64,000 nt of DNA from Bacteroidales bacterium (lineage in GTDB: Bacteria; Bacteroidota; Bacteroidia; Bacteroidales; Muribaculaceae). Shown here piece after piece: positions 44,884 through 53,621 of the stretch (positions are counted from its first letter, which is position 1; each line of letters begins with the position of its first letter). The position numbers and the translations under genes were made by a program. The notes under the pieces are model-generated. The model saw only the letters and a list, made by a program, of their open reading frames with translations, did no database searches and had not been told where the DNA came from. Location of the stretch: contig DXXK01000026.1 in assembly GCA_019416425.1 (NCBI GenBank), positions 1 to 64,000 of the forward strand, in the 5' to 3' direction.

Positions 44884-46360
44884 TAGCAAACAGACAGGCG
44901 ACAACGCCGCTCCTCAGGCCGGCAGCGACCTGAACACCAAACGTCCCCCTCTGCGTCAGAGGCTCAAGGAGGTAAAGACCACCCGCTGGATACGCTTCGG
45001 TGTGGTCAGCGCCGTCTATTTCCTGTGGGTGATACTGATGGGCAATCCCTGGCTGCTGTTCGGCTGGTTGATCCTGCTTGACGTCTACATCACAGCCATC
45101 ATCCCCTGGGGATGGTGGAAACACCGCAAGGGTGCGGTCCACGCCTTCATGGCGTGGGTGGACGCGATTGTCTACGCGTTGGTGCTGATATACTTCATCT
45201 TCGCCTTCATCGGGCAGCAGTATGAGATTCCGTCGTCCAGTCTGGAGAAGTCTCTGCTGGTGGGCGATCGCCTGTGGGTGGACAAGACCGTTTATGGATC
45301 GCGGGTGCCTCAGACACCTTTGCATTTTCCGCTGGCACAGCATACGCTGCCATTGGTCAACACCAAGAGCTACATAGAGAAACCGCAGCTGAAATACCAC
45401 CGCATGCCCGGTTTCCGCAGCATCGAGCGTGGTGACATCGTGGTTTTCAACTATCCCCAGGGCGACACCGTGACGCTGAAGATACAGAATCCAGACTATT
45501 ACCAGATCTGCTACGACCTGCGACGCAGCGGCGTGGCCAATCCCAAGGAATACATCCTGCAGAACCCGGAGAAGTTCGGCGAGCTGGTGTGGCGTCCCGT
45601 GGACCGTCGCGAGAATTACGTGAAGCGCACCATCGGACTTCCTGGCGAGCGTATACGCATTGTGGATGACGTGGTCTACATCAACGGCAAGCCGATAGCC
45701 GAGCCAGAGAACGTGCAGTACAATTACCTGATTCCTGTAAGCGGTCCCATCGAGCCTGGGAAACTGATGGATATGGGCATACGTGTCGAGGATTTCAACC
45801 AGCCGCCCATCCGCGATGAGCAGCACGGTCTGTATTATTATGACCTGCCGCTGACCAAGGCCATGAAGTCCGAGATGGAGAAGTGGCCGGAGGTAGTCGG
45901 TCCGATGATACGCGAGAGCGACTCGGGTCTGCTGGACCTGGGCGGAGTGTTCCCGTACGACGGCAACTATGGCTGGACGCGCAACAACATGGGCGAGCTG
46001 TGGATTCCCAAGCGTGGTTCGACGCTTCACCTGACTGAGGCGATCTACCCCATCTACGAGCGCGCCATCCGTACCTACGAGGGCAACACGCTGGAGAAGC
46101 GCGACGGCAAGTTCTACATCAACGGACAGGAGACGGAGTACTATACGTTCAAGATGGACTACTACTGGATGATGGGCGACAACCGCGACCGCAGCGCCGA
46201 CTCTCGCTACTGGGGCCTGGTTCCCGAGGACCATATCGTAGGCTCGCCGGTGCTGATCCTGCTGTCGATGGACAAGGACCGGAGCCTGAGCGACGGCAAG
46301 ATCCGGTGGAACCGCATCTTCCGCAATCCGAATCCCGACAAATCGGACAAGAAATGGTGA
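44870..46360 (+). CDS. lepB: Signal peptidase I, long Bacteroidota form
   Basis: An inner-membrane serine-lysine peptidase that releases exported proteins from their signal peptides. The 496-residue protein has N-terminal spans (about 38-125), the Ser motif SSSLEKSLLVGDRLWV, the Lys motif YVKRTIGLPGERI and the GDNRDRSADSRYWG box. Long insertions lie between these boxes, as in Bacteroides LepB. The ATG at 44870 is used; the larger frame overlaps dapB. Confidence 0.9.
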   Translation: MTSNNSKQTGDNAAPQAGSDLNTKRPPLRQRLKEVKTTRWIRFGVVSAVYFLWVILMGNPWLLFGWLILLDVYITAIIPWGWWKHRKGAVHAFMAWVDAIVYALVLIYFIFAFIGQQYEIPSSSLEKSLLVGDRLWVDKTVYGSRVPQTPLHFPLAQHTLPLVNTKSYIEKPQLKYHRMPGFRSIERGDIVVFNYPQGDTVTLKIQNPDYYQICYDLRRSGVANPKEYILQNPEKFGELVWRPVDRRENYVKRTIGLPGERIRIVDDVVYINGKPIAEPENVQYNYLIPVSGPIEPGKLMDMGIRVEDFNQPPIRDEQHGLYYYDLPLTKAMKSEMEKWPEVVGPMIRESDSGLLDLGGVFPYDGNYGWTRNNMGELWIPKRGSTLHLTEAIYPIYERAIRTYEGNTLEKRDGKFYINGQETEYYTFKMDYYWMMGDNRDRSADSRYWGLVPEDHIVGSPVLILLSMDKDRSLSDGKIRWNRIFRNPNPDKSDKKW

Positions 46361-46929
46361 TACCGGCCGCGGCGTCCGTCCGATGGTACAGCCGCTGGCT
46401 GCGCCACCGTCTGGCAGACCTTGACGACCGTCAGGCCTGCGACGCCGCGTCGGCCGACATTCATACAGACCCGAAATCACTGAGGCGCTACTGTCTGCCG
46501 GATCCGCAGAATCCCGGCGGGTATGTCACGCTGTCGATACCGGTCAGGAAAGGGAGCGGGCAGCTGTCGGACCACGGCAACTGGCCGCATGTGCACTTAG
46601 GCACGCTCAACGCCATATACGGGCGCGCTCCTTATTTCCCGTTTCTGAACGACCAGTTGCAGGCCCTGTTCGGCAACCTGTTTGCGGAAGATGCCGTAAA
46701 CGGCCCTCAGAGTCTTGCAGAACTGAATCTGGAGCTTCACCGGATAGTTGCCTCATGGATCGACCTGGACGCCGCCACAGCGGCCTTGGATGCCCCTGTC
46801 CGGCAGGTATGCCGTGAGTTTGCAACAAAAGTTAACTTTTCAGCTTCAATTTTAGACCCTGTTTTCCGTTTTGGTAGAGATATAGTGTTTGTTCTTATGA
46901 ACGACTTGTTTGCCGAGAATGAAGTTTGA
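46354..46929 (+). CDS. WbqC-like family protein
   Basis: A 191-residue protein with the family pattern: an early catalytic-like H/D region, KSLRRYCLPDPQNPGGYVTLSIPV, NWPHVHLGTLNAIYGRAPYFPF. WbqC-like proteins are linked to O-antigen or sugar metabolism, but the reaction is unknown. The ATG at 46354 overlaps the lepB stop, so translation is probably coupled. Confidence 0.85.
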   Translation: MVIPAAASVRWYSRWLRHRLADLDDRQACDAASADIHTDPKSLRRYCLPDPQNPGGYVTLSIPVRKGSGQLSDHGNWPHVHLGTLNAIYGRAPYFPFLNDQLQALFGNLFAEDAVNGPQSLAELNLELHRIVASWIDLDAATAALDAPVRQVCREFATKVNFSASILDPVFRFGRDIVFVLMNDLFAENEV

Positions 46930-47584
46930 CTTGAAACATATTCCGATATCGTACAGGATGCTGATAGTCCTCCTGACTGTCAGCATGTCCATGTGCCTGA
47001 TGCCCGCGAGGGTGTCGGCCCAGGACGGCGACATCCCGGAACTGGAGCTGAAGGTCAAGGCCTACAAAGGATTCACGCATATCGTCGACGAGTACGGCGA
47101 TACCTGCCGGCTGACATATATACGCGATGTATATGTGTTCCCGGAATGGAAGTTCAAGAACAAGAAGGAGGAGAAGTTCTACTGGCGCACCGTCCGGGAC
47201 GTGCGCAAGACGCTGCCCTACGCCAAACTGGCGTTCGCCACGCTGTGCGAGACGTATGAGTATATCCAGACCATTCCGGACAAAAAGATGCGCGAGAAGC
47301 ATCTCAAGACGCTGGAGCATGACATATTCGAGCAGTACAAGCCCGTTGTGAAGCACATGACCCGCAGTCAGGGCAAGGTGCTGCTGAAGCTGATCAACCG
47401 TGAGACTGACCAGACCAGCTACGGAATCGTCAAGGCGTTCTTAGGTTCGTTCCGCGCCGGATTCTGGCAGACGTTCGGCCGGTTCTTCGGCATGAACATG
47501 CGCGCCGGGTACCATCCCGACAAGAACCGCGAGGACGCAATCATCGAGCGGATCGCCACGCTGATCGAACAGGGAGCGCTGTGA
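46919..47584 (+). CDS. DUF4294 secreted protein
   Basis: A 221-residue protein with a signal or anchor (YRMLIVLLTVSMSMCLMPARVSA) and the DUF4294 block RDVYVFPEWKFKNKKEEKFYWRTVRDVRKTLPYAKLA. Function unknown; it is Bacteroidota-specific and often near lepB or wbqC. The ATG at 46919 is used; it overlaps the previous stop. Confidence 0.82.
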   Translation: MKFDLKHIPISYRMLIVLLTVSMSMCLMPARVSAQDGDIPELELKVKAYKGFTHIVDEYGDTCRLTYIRDVYVFPEWKFKNKKEEKFYWRTVRDVRKTLPYAKLAFATLCETYEYIQTIPDKKMREKHLKTLEHDIFEQYKPVVKHMTRSQGKVLLKLINRETDQTSYGIVKAFLGSFRAGFWQTFGRFFGMNMRAGYHPDKNREDAIIERIATLIEQGAL

Positions 47585-47625
47585 CGGAAGACCGTATTCT
47601 TCTAACATAAAACAACCGTAACCAC

Positions 47626-49269
47626 ATGAAAAAACTACATCTACTACTTCTCGGAGCCCTCTGCATGGGCGTAGCGACATCGGCTGCTGCAGCCGAACGC
47701 ACCCTCAAGGTCACCGACCGTTACATGGTTGTGCCCGTCAGCCACAAATTCGACCGCGTTCGTCTCAAGGTGGCAATCCCCGGACTGGAGGAGATGCCTG
47801 TAGTGGTGCGCATACCGCAGGACGGCAAGGCCGAATACTACACCTTCCGCGACATGAGTGCCCACAAAGGCAAGAAAATCACCATCACTTATCCCGACGG
47901 ACTCAAGGGTATCGACCTAATCAGTTTCAAGCCAGAGATTCCGGACGAGGCATTGATCTACCACGAACCCAACCGCCCGCAGATACATTTCACCACCCGC
48001 CGAGGATGGATAAACGATCCCAATGGCCTGGTATACTACGATGGCGAGTATCACCTCTTCTACCAGCACAATCCCTATGAGCGCGACTGGGAAAACATGA
48101 CGTGGGGACACGCGGTGAGCAACGACCTGGTTCACTGGCAGGAGCTCCCCACTGCCATTCACCCCGACTCGCTCGGCACCATCTTCTCGGGCTCAGCCGT
48201 AATCGACTATCGCAACACCTCTGGCCTTGGCCAGAACGGCAAGCCGGCCATGGTGGCCTTCTATACCATCGAGACCGGTGGCAAAGGCCAGAAGCAAGGT
48301 ATGGCCTACAGTCTTGACAACGGACGCACCTTCACCAAATATGCCCATAATCCCATCATCGACAGCACCGACAAGTGGCAGACAAACGACACTCGCGACC
48401 CGAGGGTGTTCCCCTACGGCGACCACTGGATAATGGTGCTCAACGAGCGCGATGGCCACTCCATCTACCGCTCCGACAATCTCCGTGACTGGACTTTCAT
48501 GTCGCACACCACCGGTTTCTGGGAGTGTCCCGACCTCTTCCCCCTGCCCGTCGATGGTAACGAGGCCAATCCCCTGTGGGTGATGTGGGGCGCTTCGGGC
48601 ACCTACATGATTGGCCGCTTCGACGGCGAGAGGTTCACGCCCCTCAGCGGCAAGCACCGCTTTGCCGGAGGCACCCTTTACGCCGCACAGACATACAATA
48701 ACACCCCCGACGGGCGCCGCATAGCCATAGCATGGGGGCGCCAGGGCCATCCGGGCGAGAACTTCAACGGACAGATGCTGATTCCTACCGAGCTCTCGCT
48801 GCGCACCACCAAAGACGGCGTACGTTTAGTGAGCAAGCCCGTGGCTGAATTCGAGGCAATGGCCAAACCCGTGGGGAGCTGGAAAAACCTCACTCAGGAC
48901 CAGGCCAACGAGATTCTGGCCCAGCAGGCCGATACCGCTCAGCCCCTGCGCATACGTGCCAAAATACGCCTAAGTCACGCCACTGACGCTTTTCTGGAAC
49001 TGAACGGACGCCGCGTAGTCGACTACGATCTCAACCAGACACGTCTCAACGGCTACCACTATTCACCGCAGGACCCTACGTCAATGGAACTCACAGCCGA
49101 TGTTTATGTGGACCGTACCTCCACAGAGGTCTTCTTCGACGATGGCCTCTTCTCCGACTCGCAGGAACGCGACATGAAACGGGGTTCATCCACCCCGCGT
49201 TTCGGCGGCAACCGCATCACCATCGAGGAACTCGACATCTACACCATCCCTACCATCTGGGAGAAATAA
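47626..49269 (+). CDS. GH32 fructan hydrolase (levanase/inulinase type)
   Basis: A 547-residue secreted enzyme with signal peptide. An N-terminal beta-sandwich (about 25-105) precedes the GH32 five-bladed propeller: nucleophile in WINDPNGLVYYDG, RDP in TNDTRDPRVF and the acid/base ECPDLF (FWECPDLFPL). A C-terminal beta-sandwich (about 430-545) follows. It acts on beta-2,1 or 2,6 fructans; which cannot be decided. No SusC/SusD pair is near it, unlike a typical fructan locus. Confidence 0.92.
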   Translation: MKKLHLLLLGALCMGVATSAAAAERTLKVTDRYMVVPVSHKFDRVRLKVAIPGLEEMPVVVRIPQDGKAEYYTFRDMSAHKGKKITITYPDGLKGIDLISFKPEIPDEALIYHEPNRPQIHFTTRRGWINDPNGLVYYDGEYHLFYQHNPYERDWENMTWGHAVSNDLVHWQELPTAIHPDSLGTIFSGSAVIDYRNTSGLGQNGKPAMVAFYTIETGGKGQKQGMAYSLDNGRTFTKYAHNPIIDSTDKWQTNDTRDPRVFPYGDHWIMVLNERDGHSIYRSDNLRDWTFMSHTTGFWECPDLFPLPVDGNEANPLWVMWGASGTYMIGRFDGERFTPLSGKHRFAGGTLYAAQTYNNTPDGRRIAIAWGRQGHPGENFNGQMLIPTELSLRTTKDGVRLVSKPVAEFEAMAKPVGSWKNLTQDQANEILAQQADTAQPLRIRAKIRLSHATDAFLELNGRRVVDYDLNQTRLNGYHYSPQDPTSMELTADVYVDRTSTEVFFDDGLFSDSQERDMKRGSSTPRFGGNRITIEELDIYTIPTIWEK

Positions 49270-49314
49270 GAAAAGCTGCCGATTTTAAGAATTTTTGGCG
49301 AGGACAAAATAGCC

Positions 49315-49352
49315 GAAAGGACTGACTCCTATAAATGGAATCAGTCCTTTTC
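49315..49352 (+). terminator. Rho-independent terminator after the GH32 gene
   Basis: AAAGGACTGA (49316-49325) pairs with TCAGTCCTTT (49341-49350), extended by TCC/GGA, with a T-rich tail. The stretch 49353-49944 beyond it is AT-rich and holds only two tiny minus-strand ORFs. Confidence 0.85.
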
Positions 49353-49382
49353 TCATATGCCGTCCTGATTGAGAGGGGCGCG

Positions 49383-49505
49383 CTATGACAAGGGATTTTT
49401 CCAGCCCATCTCTTTACATAAATAGTCCAAAGCTTTGTACACGTAGGCTAATATAATCAAAGTCTGAACCAGGTATACAAATACTTTAAATATGATGTCG
49501 AACAT
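49383..49505 (-). CDS. Putative 40-residue single-span membrane peptide
   Basis: Starting at the ATG at 49505: MFDIIFKVFVYLVQTLIILA, then YVYKALDYLCKEMGWKNPLS, stop at 49383. It is hydrophobic with an aromatic belt and a polar tail, so one membrane pass is likely. It lies 49 bases after a similar tiny ORF on the same strand. No promoter element was found. Unrecognised family. Confidence 0.4.
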   Translation of the reverse strand: MFDIIFKVFVYLVQTLIILAYVYKALDYLCKEMGWKNPLS

Positions 49506-49554
49506 ATGGATTGTCTGATAAATCGGTTCTTAGATAATCTTTGGGACATAGAAT

Positions 49555-49680
49555 CTATTTTTTGAGATAACGGTATATATGGACAAAAGCCATGAAAACC
49601 ATTTTCAGGACTATATATGAGGTGACTCCTATCGCAACGGCTATAGCAATGCTCTTAAAAAAATAGATTAAATAATCCAT
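49555..49680 (-). CDS. Putative 41-residue single-span membrane peptide
   Basis: Starting at the ATG at 49680: MDYLIYFFKSIAIAVAIGVT, then SYIVLKMVFMAFVHIYRYLKK, stop at 49555. A long hydrophobic core with a basic tail suggests a membrane peptide, possibly a toxin-like or regulatory small protein. The tandem arrangement with another ORF of like size argues for a real pair, but chance in AT-rich DNA is not excluded. The stretch 49681-49944 next to it shows no gene. Confidence 0.4.
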   Translation of the reverse strand: MDYLIYFFKSIAIAVAIGVTSYIVLKMVFMAFVHIYRYLKK

Positions 49681-49944
49681 CAATGCTTAAATTATATTTA
49701 TCAGAGGTCTGCCTTTTACCTAAAGGCATGATTCCACTCATTATATAAGGCATCTGAAATATAAGACATCTTAATGTAAGATATCTGATTTGATATATTA
49801 ACGAATAAAAAATGAATTGTTATCTTTAAAAATTATATTTTGATAAAAATATTCGATTGGATAAATCTTAAGCACCCTAGCGAACATGATGATAGGCGAT
49901 AAACACCCATTAGTGCTTATCGCCTATTTGATTAGTGGTTACGT

Positions 49945-51564
49945 TTATTTCAGTGTCTTGAAGGAGCCGCGGTCGGTGCGGACGATGTAGATGCCGTTGG
50001 TCTTGACCTGGTCCATGCTGTCGGCCACGCGGATGCCCTGCGTGTTGTAGACTGCTATCACCTTGGCGTCGCTGTCGGTCGGGACATTACAGACGCCGGA
50101 GGGGTCAACCTCGCCGTCCTTCCAGGGGAAGTTGGGTTCGGAGATGGTCTCGTCCACATGGTATGTGGCCTTGCCGTCGGTACCGATCTTCTGGTAAACG
50201 CGGGCATAGTCGATCTGGTAATACAGCGGACGGGGAGTATCGGCGAGCGAACCGCCGTTCATTCCGCCCAGTGCAAGATTGAGCCACAGCATGTGGCGCA
50301 CGTCACGGAAGGGGTTGCAGCCGTTGCCATGGTCGAAGCTGTCGCCCGGGACCTTGTTGACGGTGGTGTCCAGGTCGATGTTGTTGACCAGCCAGTCGTC
50401 GCACCAAAGCTCCATGTGGTCGTAATCCCATACCATGCGCCAGATGTGGAACTCGTCGCCCCAGCCTTCGCCCAGGTCATTGTCGTGGACTGTCGCGCTG
50501 TTCCAGGTCGCTCCCCAGCGGTTGCCGTTGCCCCAGCAGACGTTGCCGTGGATGCAGTGGCCGTAGTACTCCATGATGTCGATCTCACCGCCGTAGGGCC
50601 ACTCATGCGACTTGCCGGTGGACCAGATTGCAGGCCAGCTGCCCACGTGCTGAGGCACCTTGGCGCGGACCTCGTAGATACCATAGTTCCAGGTGTAGCC
50701 ATCGTTCCAGCCTCCCTTGGTCTGCATGGAGCCGGAGGTCCAGGTCAGGTAAGGACCTATACTGCTGGGCCACTTGCTGTCGCGGCGGCTGTAGCGGGGA
50801 TTGGGAATCTGCTGGTCCAGCACATACCTGCCTTCGATCACCAGAACGCCGTCCTTGATGTAGCTGTTCTTGTCGCCGTTGTAGTACTGGTCCTCCTCAT
50901 TGCGCTTGAAGCCTTCCTCGAACGACCAGATATTGTGGTCCGGCGCGCCGTCCTTGCTGAACTCCTCGGCGAACACAAGCTTGTAGCCGTCGTAGGCGTT
51001 CTTGCGGACATCATTGTCGGGTAGGTCCTTGCCGGGATATACATCGGGCAGAGGATCGGCCTCGGCGTATTTGGTGGCCTCCTCCAATGCCCAGTAATGC
51101 TTCTGGGCATCTGTGCCGCTCTTGTCGGTGTAGATCTCGGAGCCGGATGTGGTGTTGTCGGAGCCGAGACAAGCCTTGGAGGCGTTCATGGCGTTCATGG
51201 TCACGTTCTCGAGCACGACATAGTTCGGGTCGGCTGCCTCCTTGATACGGAACTGCGACTGGGGTATGTTGCGTGATATCGGGGTGGTGCTCCATTTCTT
51301 GTCGGTTCCGATGAACATCCTGGAGCTGACGCGCTGTACGTTGTAGACTCCCTCCTGACCCTCGACGGGGATGAAGCGGAGGATCTGTGTATTGTTCTCG
51401 GCCTTGTCGGCGATTGTGCTGTGGAAACCGTCATCAGTCAGATATAGTCCGCTGACATGGCGCACACGATAGTATTTGCCGGCATCGGGAACGGTCAAGG
51501 CCGCCTGTGCGCAGAATGCGCCGGCAAGCGTCAGGACCATAGCGGCAATAAGTCTTGTTTTCAT
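49945..51564 (-). CDS. Secreted GH16 endo-beta-glucanase
   Basis: A 539-residue secreted enzyme with a signal peptide (IAAMVLTLAGAFCAQA). An N-terminal beta-trefoil-like region (about 25-165, KYYRVRHVSGLYLTDDGFH) precedes the GH16 domain (about 190-480), with the catalytic motif GGEIDIMEYYG (E-x-D-x-x-E) and flanking Trp residues. Laminarin-type beta-1,3-glucan is a likely substrate. The C-terminus (VIAVYNTQGIRVADSMDQ, then NGIYIVRTDRGS) resembles a T9SS type A sorting sequence. The ATG at 51564 is used. Confidence 0.9.
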   Translation of the reverse strand: MKTRLIAAMVLTLAGAFCAQAALTVPDAGKYYRVRHVSGLYLTDDGFHSTIADKAENNTQILRFIPVEGQEGVYNVQRVSSRMFIGTDKKWSTTPISRNIPQSQFRIKEAADPNYVVLENVTMNAMNASKACLGSDNTTSGSEIYTDKSGTDAQKHYWALEEATKYAEADPLPDVYPGKDLPDNDVRKNAYDGYKLVFAEEFSKDGAPDHNIWSFEEGFKRNEEDQYYNGDKNSYIKDGVLVIEGRYVLDQQIPNPRYSRRDSKWPSSIGPYLTWTSGSMQTKGGWNDGYTWNYGIYEVRAKVPQHVGSWPAIWSTGKSHEWPYGGEIDIMEYYGHCIHGNVCWGNGNRWGATWNSATVHDNDLGEGWGDEFHIWRMVWDYDHMELWCDDWLVNNIDLDTTVNKVPGDSFDHGNGCNPFRDVRHMLWLNLALGGMNGGSLADTPRPLYYQIDYARVYQKIGTDGKATYHVDETISEPNFPWKDGEVDPSGVCNVPTDSDAKVIAVYNTQGIRVADSMDQVKTNGIYIVRTDRGSFKTLK

Positions 51565-51590
51565 GTCTGTAAGGTTGATTGGTACTGAAC

Positions 51591-51622
51591 GGGGGTGTCT
51601 CAAACCGAGTTGAAACACCCCC
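51591..51622. other. Intercistronic hairpin between the GH16 gene and its upstream partner
   Basis: GGGGGTGT (51591-51598) pairs with ACACCCCC (51615-51622), extended by TCAA/TTGA with one mismatch. There is no T-run on the minus strand. It may protect the upstream mRNA or set different expression of the two genes. Confidence 0.45.
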
Positions 51623-51657
51623 TGTATTGTCATTCAGGACTCTAAGTCCCGTTTTGA

Positions 51658-52482
51658 TTAGCGGACGATCTTCTTGGCAACCTTGGTTGCGCCGTTGTCG
51701 TAGACGGCCTTCTCGATCACGATGGAGCCCTTGGCGGGAGCGGCAACCTCGACGCCGTCGATGGTGTAGTACTTGGTGGCAACGACGTTAGCGTCGGTAG
51801 CGATGCCGTTGATGCCGGACTCTCCGTCGGTAAGGCTGACGTTAGCGACCTGGATGCCGACCTTGTTTTCGCCCGCACCGCCCTGACTATCGTCGTCGCT
51901 CTGACCGAATGCACCGAACTGAACGGCCACATAACTCAAGTCTCCGGTGTCAAGCTTGGTTGTTACTTTAGTCCAGTTTGTATCGACCCAATCGTCACCA
52001 TCTGTCCAATTGATATCGTTGATGTAGATAGGCTCGGCCGATGTGTCGATATCGCCTGTACCTCCGCAGGGATAAACAGCAAACCAGAGATGTACAGGGT
52101 TTACGCCACCCGAGGATGCACGAACCGAAGTTACATATGCGCGCCAGTCATAGGTCAGGGTGTACTGCGATGCCATGCCCAGCTCTACAGTCTGGGTCAG
52201 GGTTATGTTCTCCCAGCTGTTCCAGCTGTACAGACTTACCTGTGCGAAGTTCTCGGCATCACCCAGCACGTTGTTGGGATCCTTGGCTGCTGTCTCGTCA
52301 TCGATGGCGAAAACGTTGGAACGGCCGGCCCATACATTGCCGGCACGCTGCCAGTCTACAGGAACCTGCTGGTCCTGGTCTGCGCTACCGAATTCGGTGA
52401 AATCACCGTTGAGGACATACTCTTCGCCCATCATGGGCAGGCATGCGAGCGCGAACGCTCCTGCGAGTAAAATTTTCTTCAT
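51658..52482 (-). CDS. Secreted beta-rich protein, likely glycan-binding
   Basis: A 274-residue protein with a signal peptide (KKILLAGAFALACLPMMG). The body (VLNGDFTEFG, TLTQTVELGMASQYTLTYDWR, AVQFGAFGQ, GIQVANVSLTDGE) has the look of a carbohydrate-binding jelly-roll. The C-terminus (VVATKYYTIDGVEVAAPAKG, KAVYDNGATKVAKKIVR) is sorting-domain-like. It is upstream of the GH16 gene in the same direction and may bind its glucan. No family is assigned with certainty. Confidence 0.7.
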   Translation of the reverse strand: MKKILLAGAFALACLPMMGEEYVLNGDFTEFGSADQDQQVPVDWQRAGNVWAGRSNVFAIDDETAAKDPNNVLGDAENFAQVSLYSWNSWENITLTQTVELGMASQYTLTYDWRAYVTSVRASSGGVNPVHLWFAVYPCGGTGDIDTSAEPIYINDINWTDGDDWVDTNWTKVTTKLDTGDLSYVAVQFGAFGQSDDDSQGGAGENKVGIQVANVSLTDGESGINGIATDANVVATKYYTIDGVEVAAPAKGSIVIEKAVYDNGATKVAKKIVR

Positions 52483-52531
52483 AAGGTTAGTTCTTTAGGT
52501 TATTTGTTTGGTTATATAAGGTTATATCCGA

Positions 52532-52552
52532 CAGGGTGGATTTCCCACCCTG
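52532..52552 (-). promoter_or_regulatory. Leader hairpin of the secreted-protein mRNA
   Basis: CAGGGTGG (52532-52539) pairs with CCACCCTG (52545-52552), an 8-bp stem with a 5-base loop, in the 110-base 5' leader between the promoter at 52599 and the ATG at 52482. Possible stability or regulatory element. Confidence 0.4.
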
Positions 52553-52598
52553 AATGTTGGGTTCTAAAGCCAATGACTCTCCCGAGCCGAATCGAGTG

Positions 52599-52628
52599 CA
52601 AAGTTAATCGTTTTTGTCAAAAAAACAA
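52599..52628 (-). promoter_or_regulatory. Promoter of the secreted-protein/GH16 pair
   Basis: On the minus strand, TTTG (52625-52628), 18 bases, then TAACTTTG (52599-52606). Expected start near 52592. Confidence 0.75.
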
Positions 52629-52667
52629 AATAAATCTGCAATCTCGGAATGTTAAAGGGAATAAGGG

Positions 52668-53612
52668 TTAATCCGGCTTGAGGTTGGCGAGGTTTCGCAG
52701 CAGTCCGTCGAGACCGGGCCGGAGCAATGCGGTGTGGCGGAAACGGGCCTTGAACTCGGCCGGTGTAGCCGGGAAGTCGGCGGATGTGAGGCTGAGAACC
52801 TGCGGTAACGGCTCATCGACATAGCGGGATTCAGGGTAAGACTCGAGGCGCGACAGGGGACAGACCGTGATGCAGCGGTCGCAGCCGAACAGGGAGTGTC
52901 GGCCGGCAGGTGTCGACATGGCGCCCATGGCCTCCGGCTCAGTCCAGGGTCCCCGGTGCTCGATGGTCAGATAGGATATGCAGCGGCGGCAGTCGATGGT
53001 TCCGTCAGGCTGCAAGGCTCCTGTGGGGCATGCGCGCAGACATGCGCCGCAATGCAGGCATTCCTTAGCGGTGGATACCCCGGGTGCATCAGGCTCAAGG
53101 TCCAGGGTAGTCAGAATCTCCGCAAGGAAGACTTCGGGACCGACACCCGGCACAATCAAGGCTCCGTTGTCACCACGATAGCCGATGCCGGCTTGAACGG
53201 CCCAATAACGCTCGGAAACGGGGGCAGAATCGATGCAGACGCGGCAGGCGTTGTCCAGGTCCATTTCGGAAAGAATGGCCCGCAGACGGCCTCTAATTGC
53301 CTCGTGGTAGTCCTGGCTGTAGGCATAGCGGCTGATATAGGGCAGTTCCGGCGACCTCTCCACTGCCGGAGCATAGGGATAGGCCGCGCAGACCACGCTC
53401 CGGACATCCGGCAGGACATTGTTCAGGTCGCGTCTCAGCAGCGCGTGACGCTCTATCCATGACATTCCGGCATGCATGCCGCTCGCCACCCAAGCGTCAA
53501 TCCGTCGGTTCTCGTCCCGGTCCGTAAGTTCCGCCCGGACCACGCCGACCGCCACGGCTCCTGTGGAGCGGATTGCCTGGATCAGACGCTCGCGGACACA
53601 GCTCTCCCCCAT
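52668..53612 (-). CDS. queG: Epoxyqueuosine reductase
   Basis: Last step of queuosine tRNA modification: reduction of epoxyqueuosine. A 314-residue cobalamin/iron-sulfur enzyme with SAPVSERYWAVQAGIGYRGDN and two 4Fe-4S clusters in CLHCGACLRACPTGAL and CDRCITVCP. Its length and motifs are normal; it lacks the HEAT-repeat tail of some homologs. It begins 9 bases after the rnhA stop. Confidence 0.93.
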   Translation of the reverse strand: MGESCVRERLIQAIRSTGAVAVGVVRAELTDRDENRRIDAWVASGMHAGMSWIERHALLRRDLNNVLPDVRSVVCAAYPYAPAVERSPELPYISRYAYSQDYHEAIRGRLRAILSEMDLDNACRVCIDSAPVSERYWAVQAGIGYRGDNGALIVPGVGPEVFLAEILTTLDLEPDAPGVSTAKECLHCGACLRACPTGALQPDGTIDCRRCISYLTIEHRGPWTEPEAMGAMSTPAGRHSLFGCDRCITVCPLSRLESYPESRYVDEPLPQVLSLTSADFPATPAEFKARFRHTALLRPGLDGLLRNLANLKPD

Positions 53613-53621
53613 TGACGGTTG

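Noticed and set aside
43213..46480. Two minus-strand frames of over 500 codons across dapB/lepB
   Set aside because: They lie antisense to well-identified genes and have no recognisable motifs. Long antisense frames are a by-product of the codon bias here.
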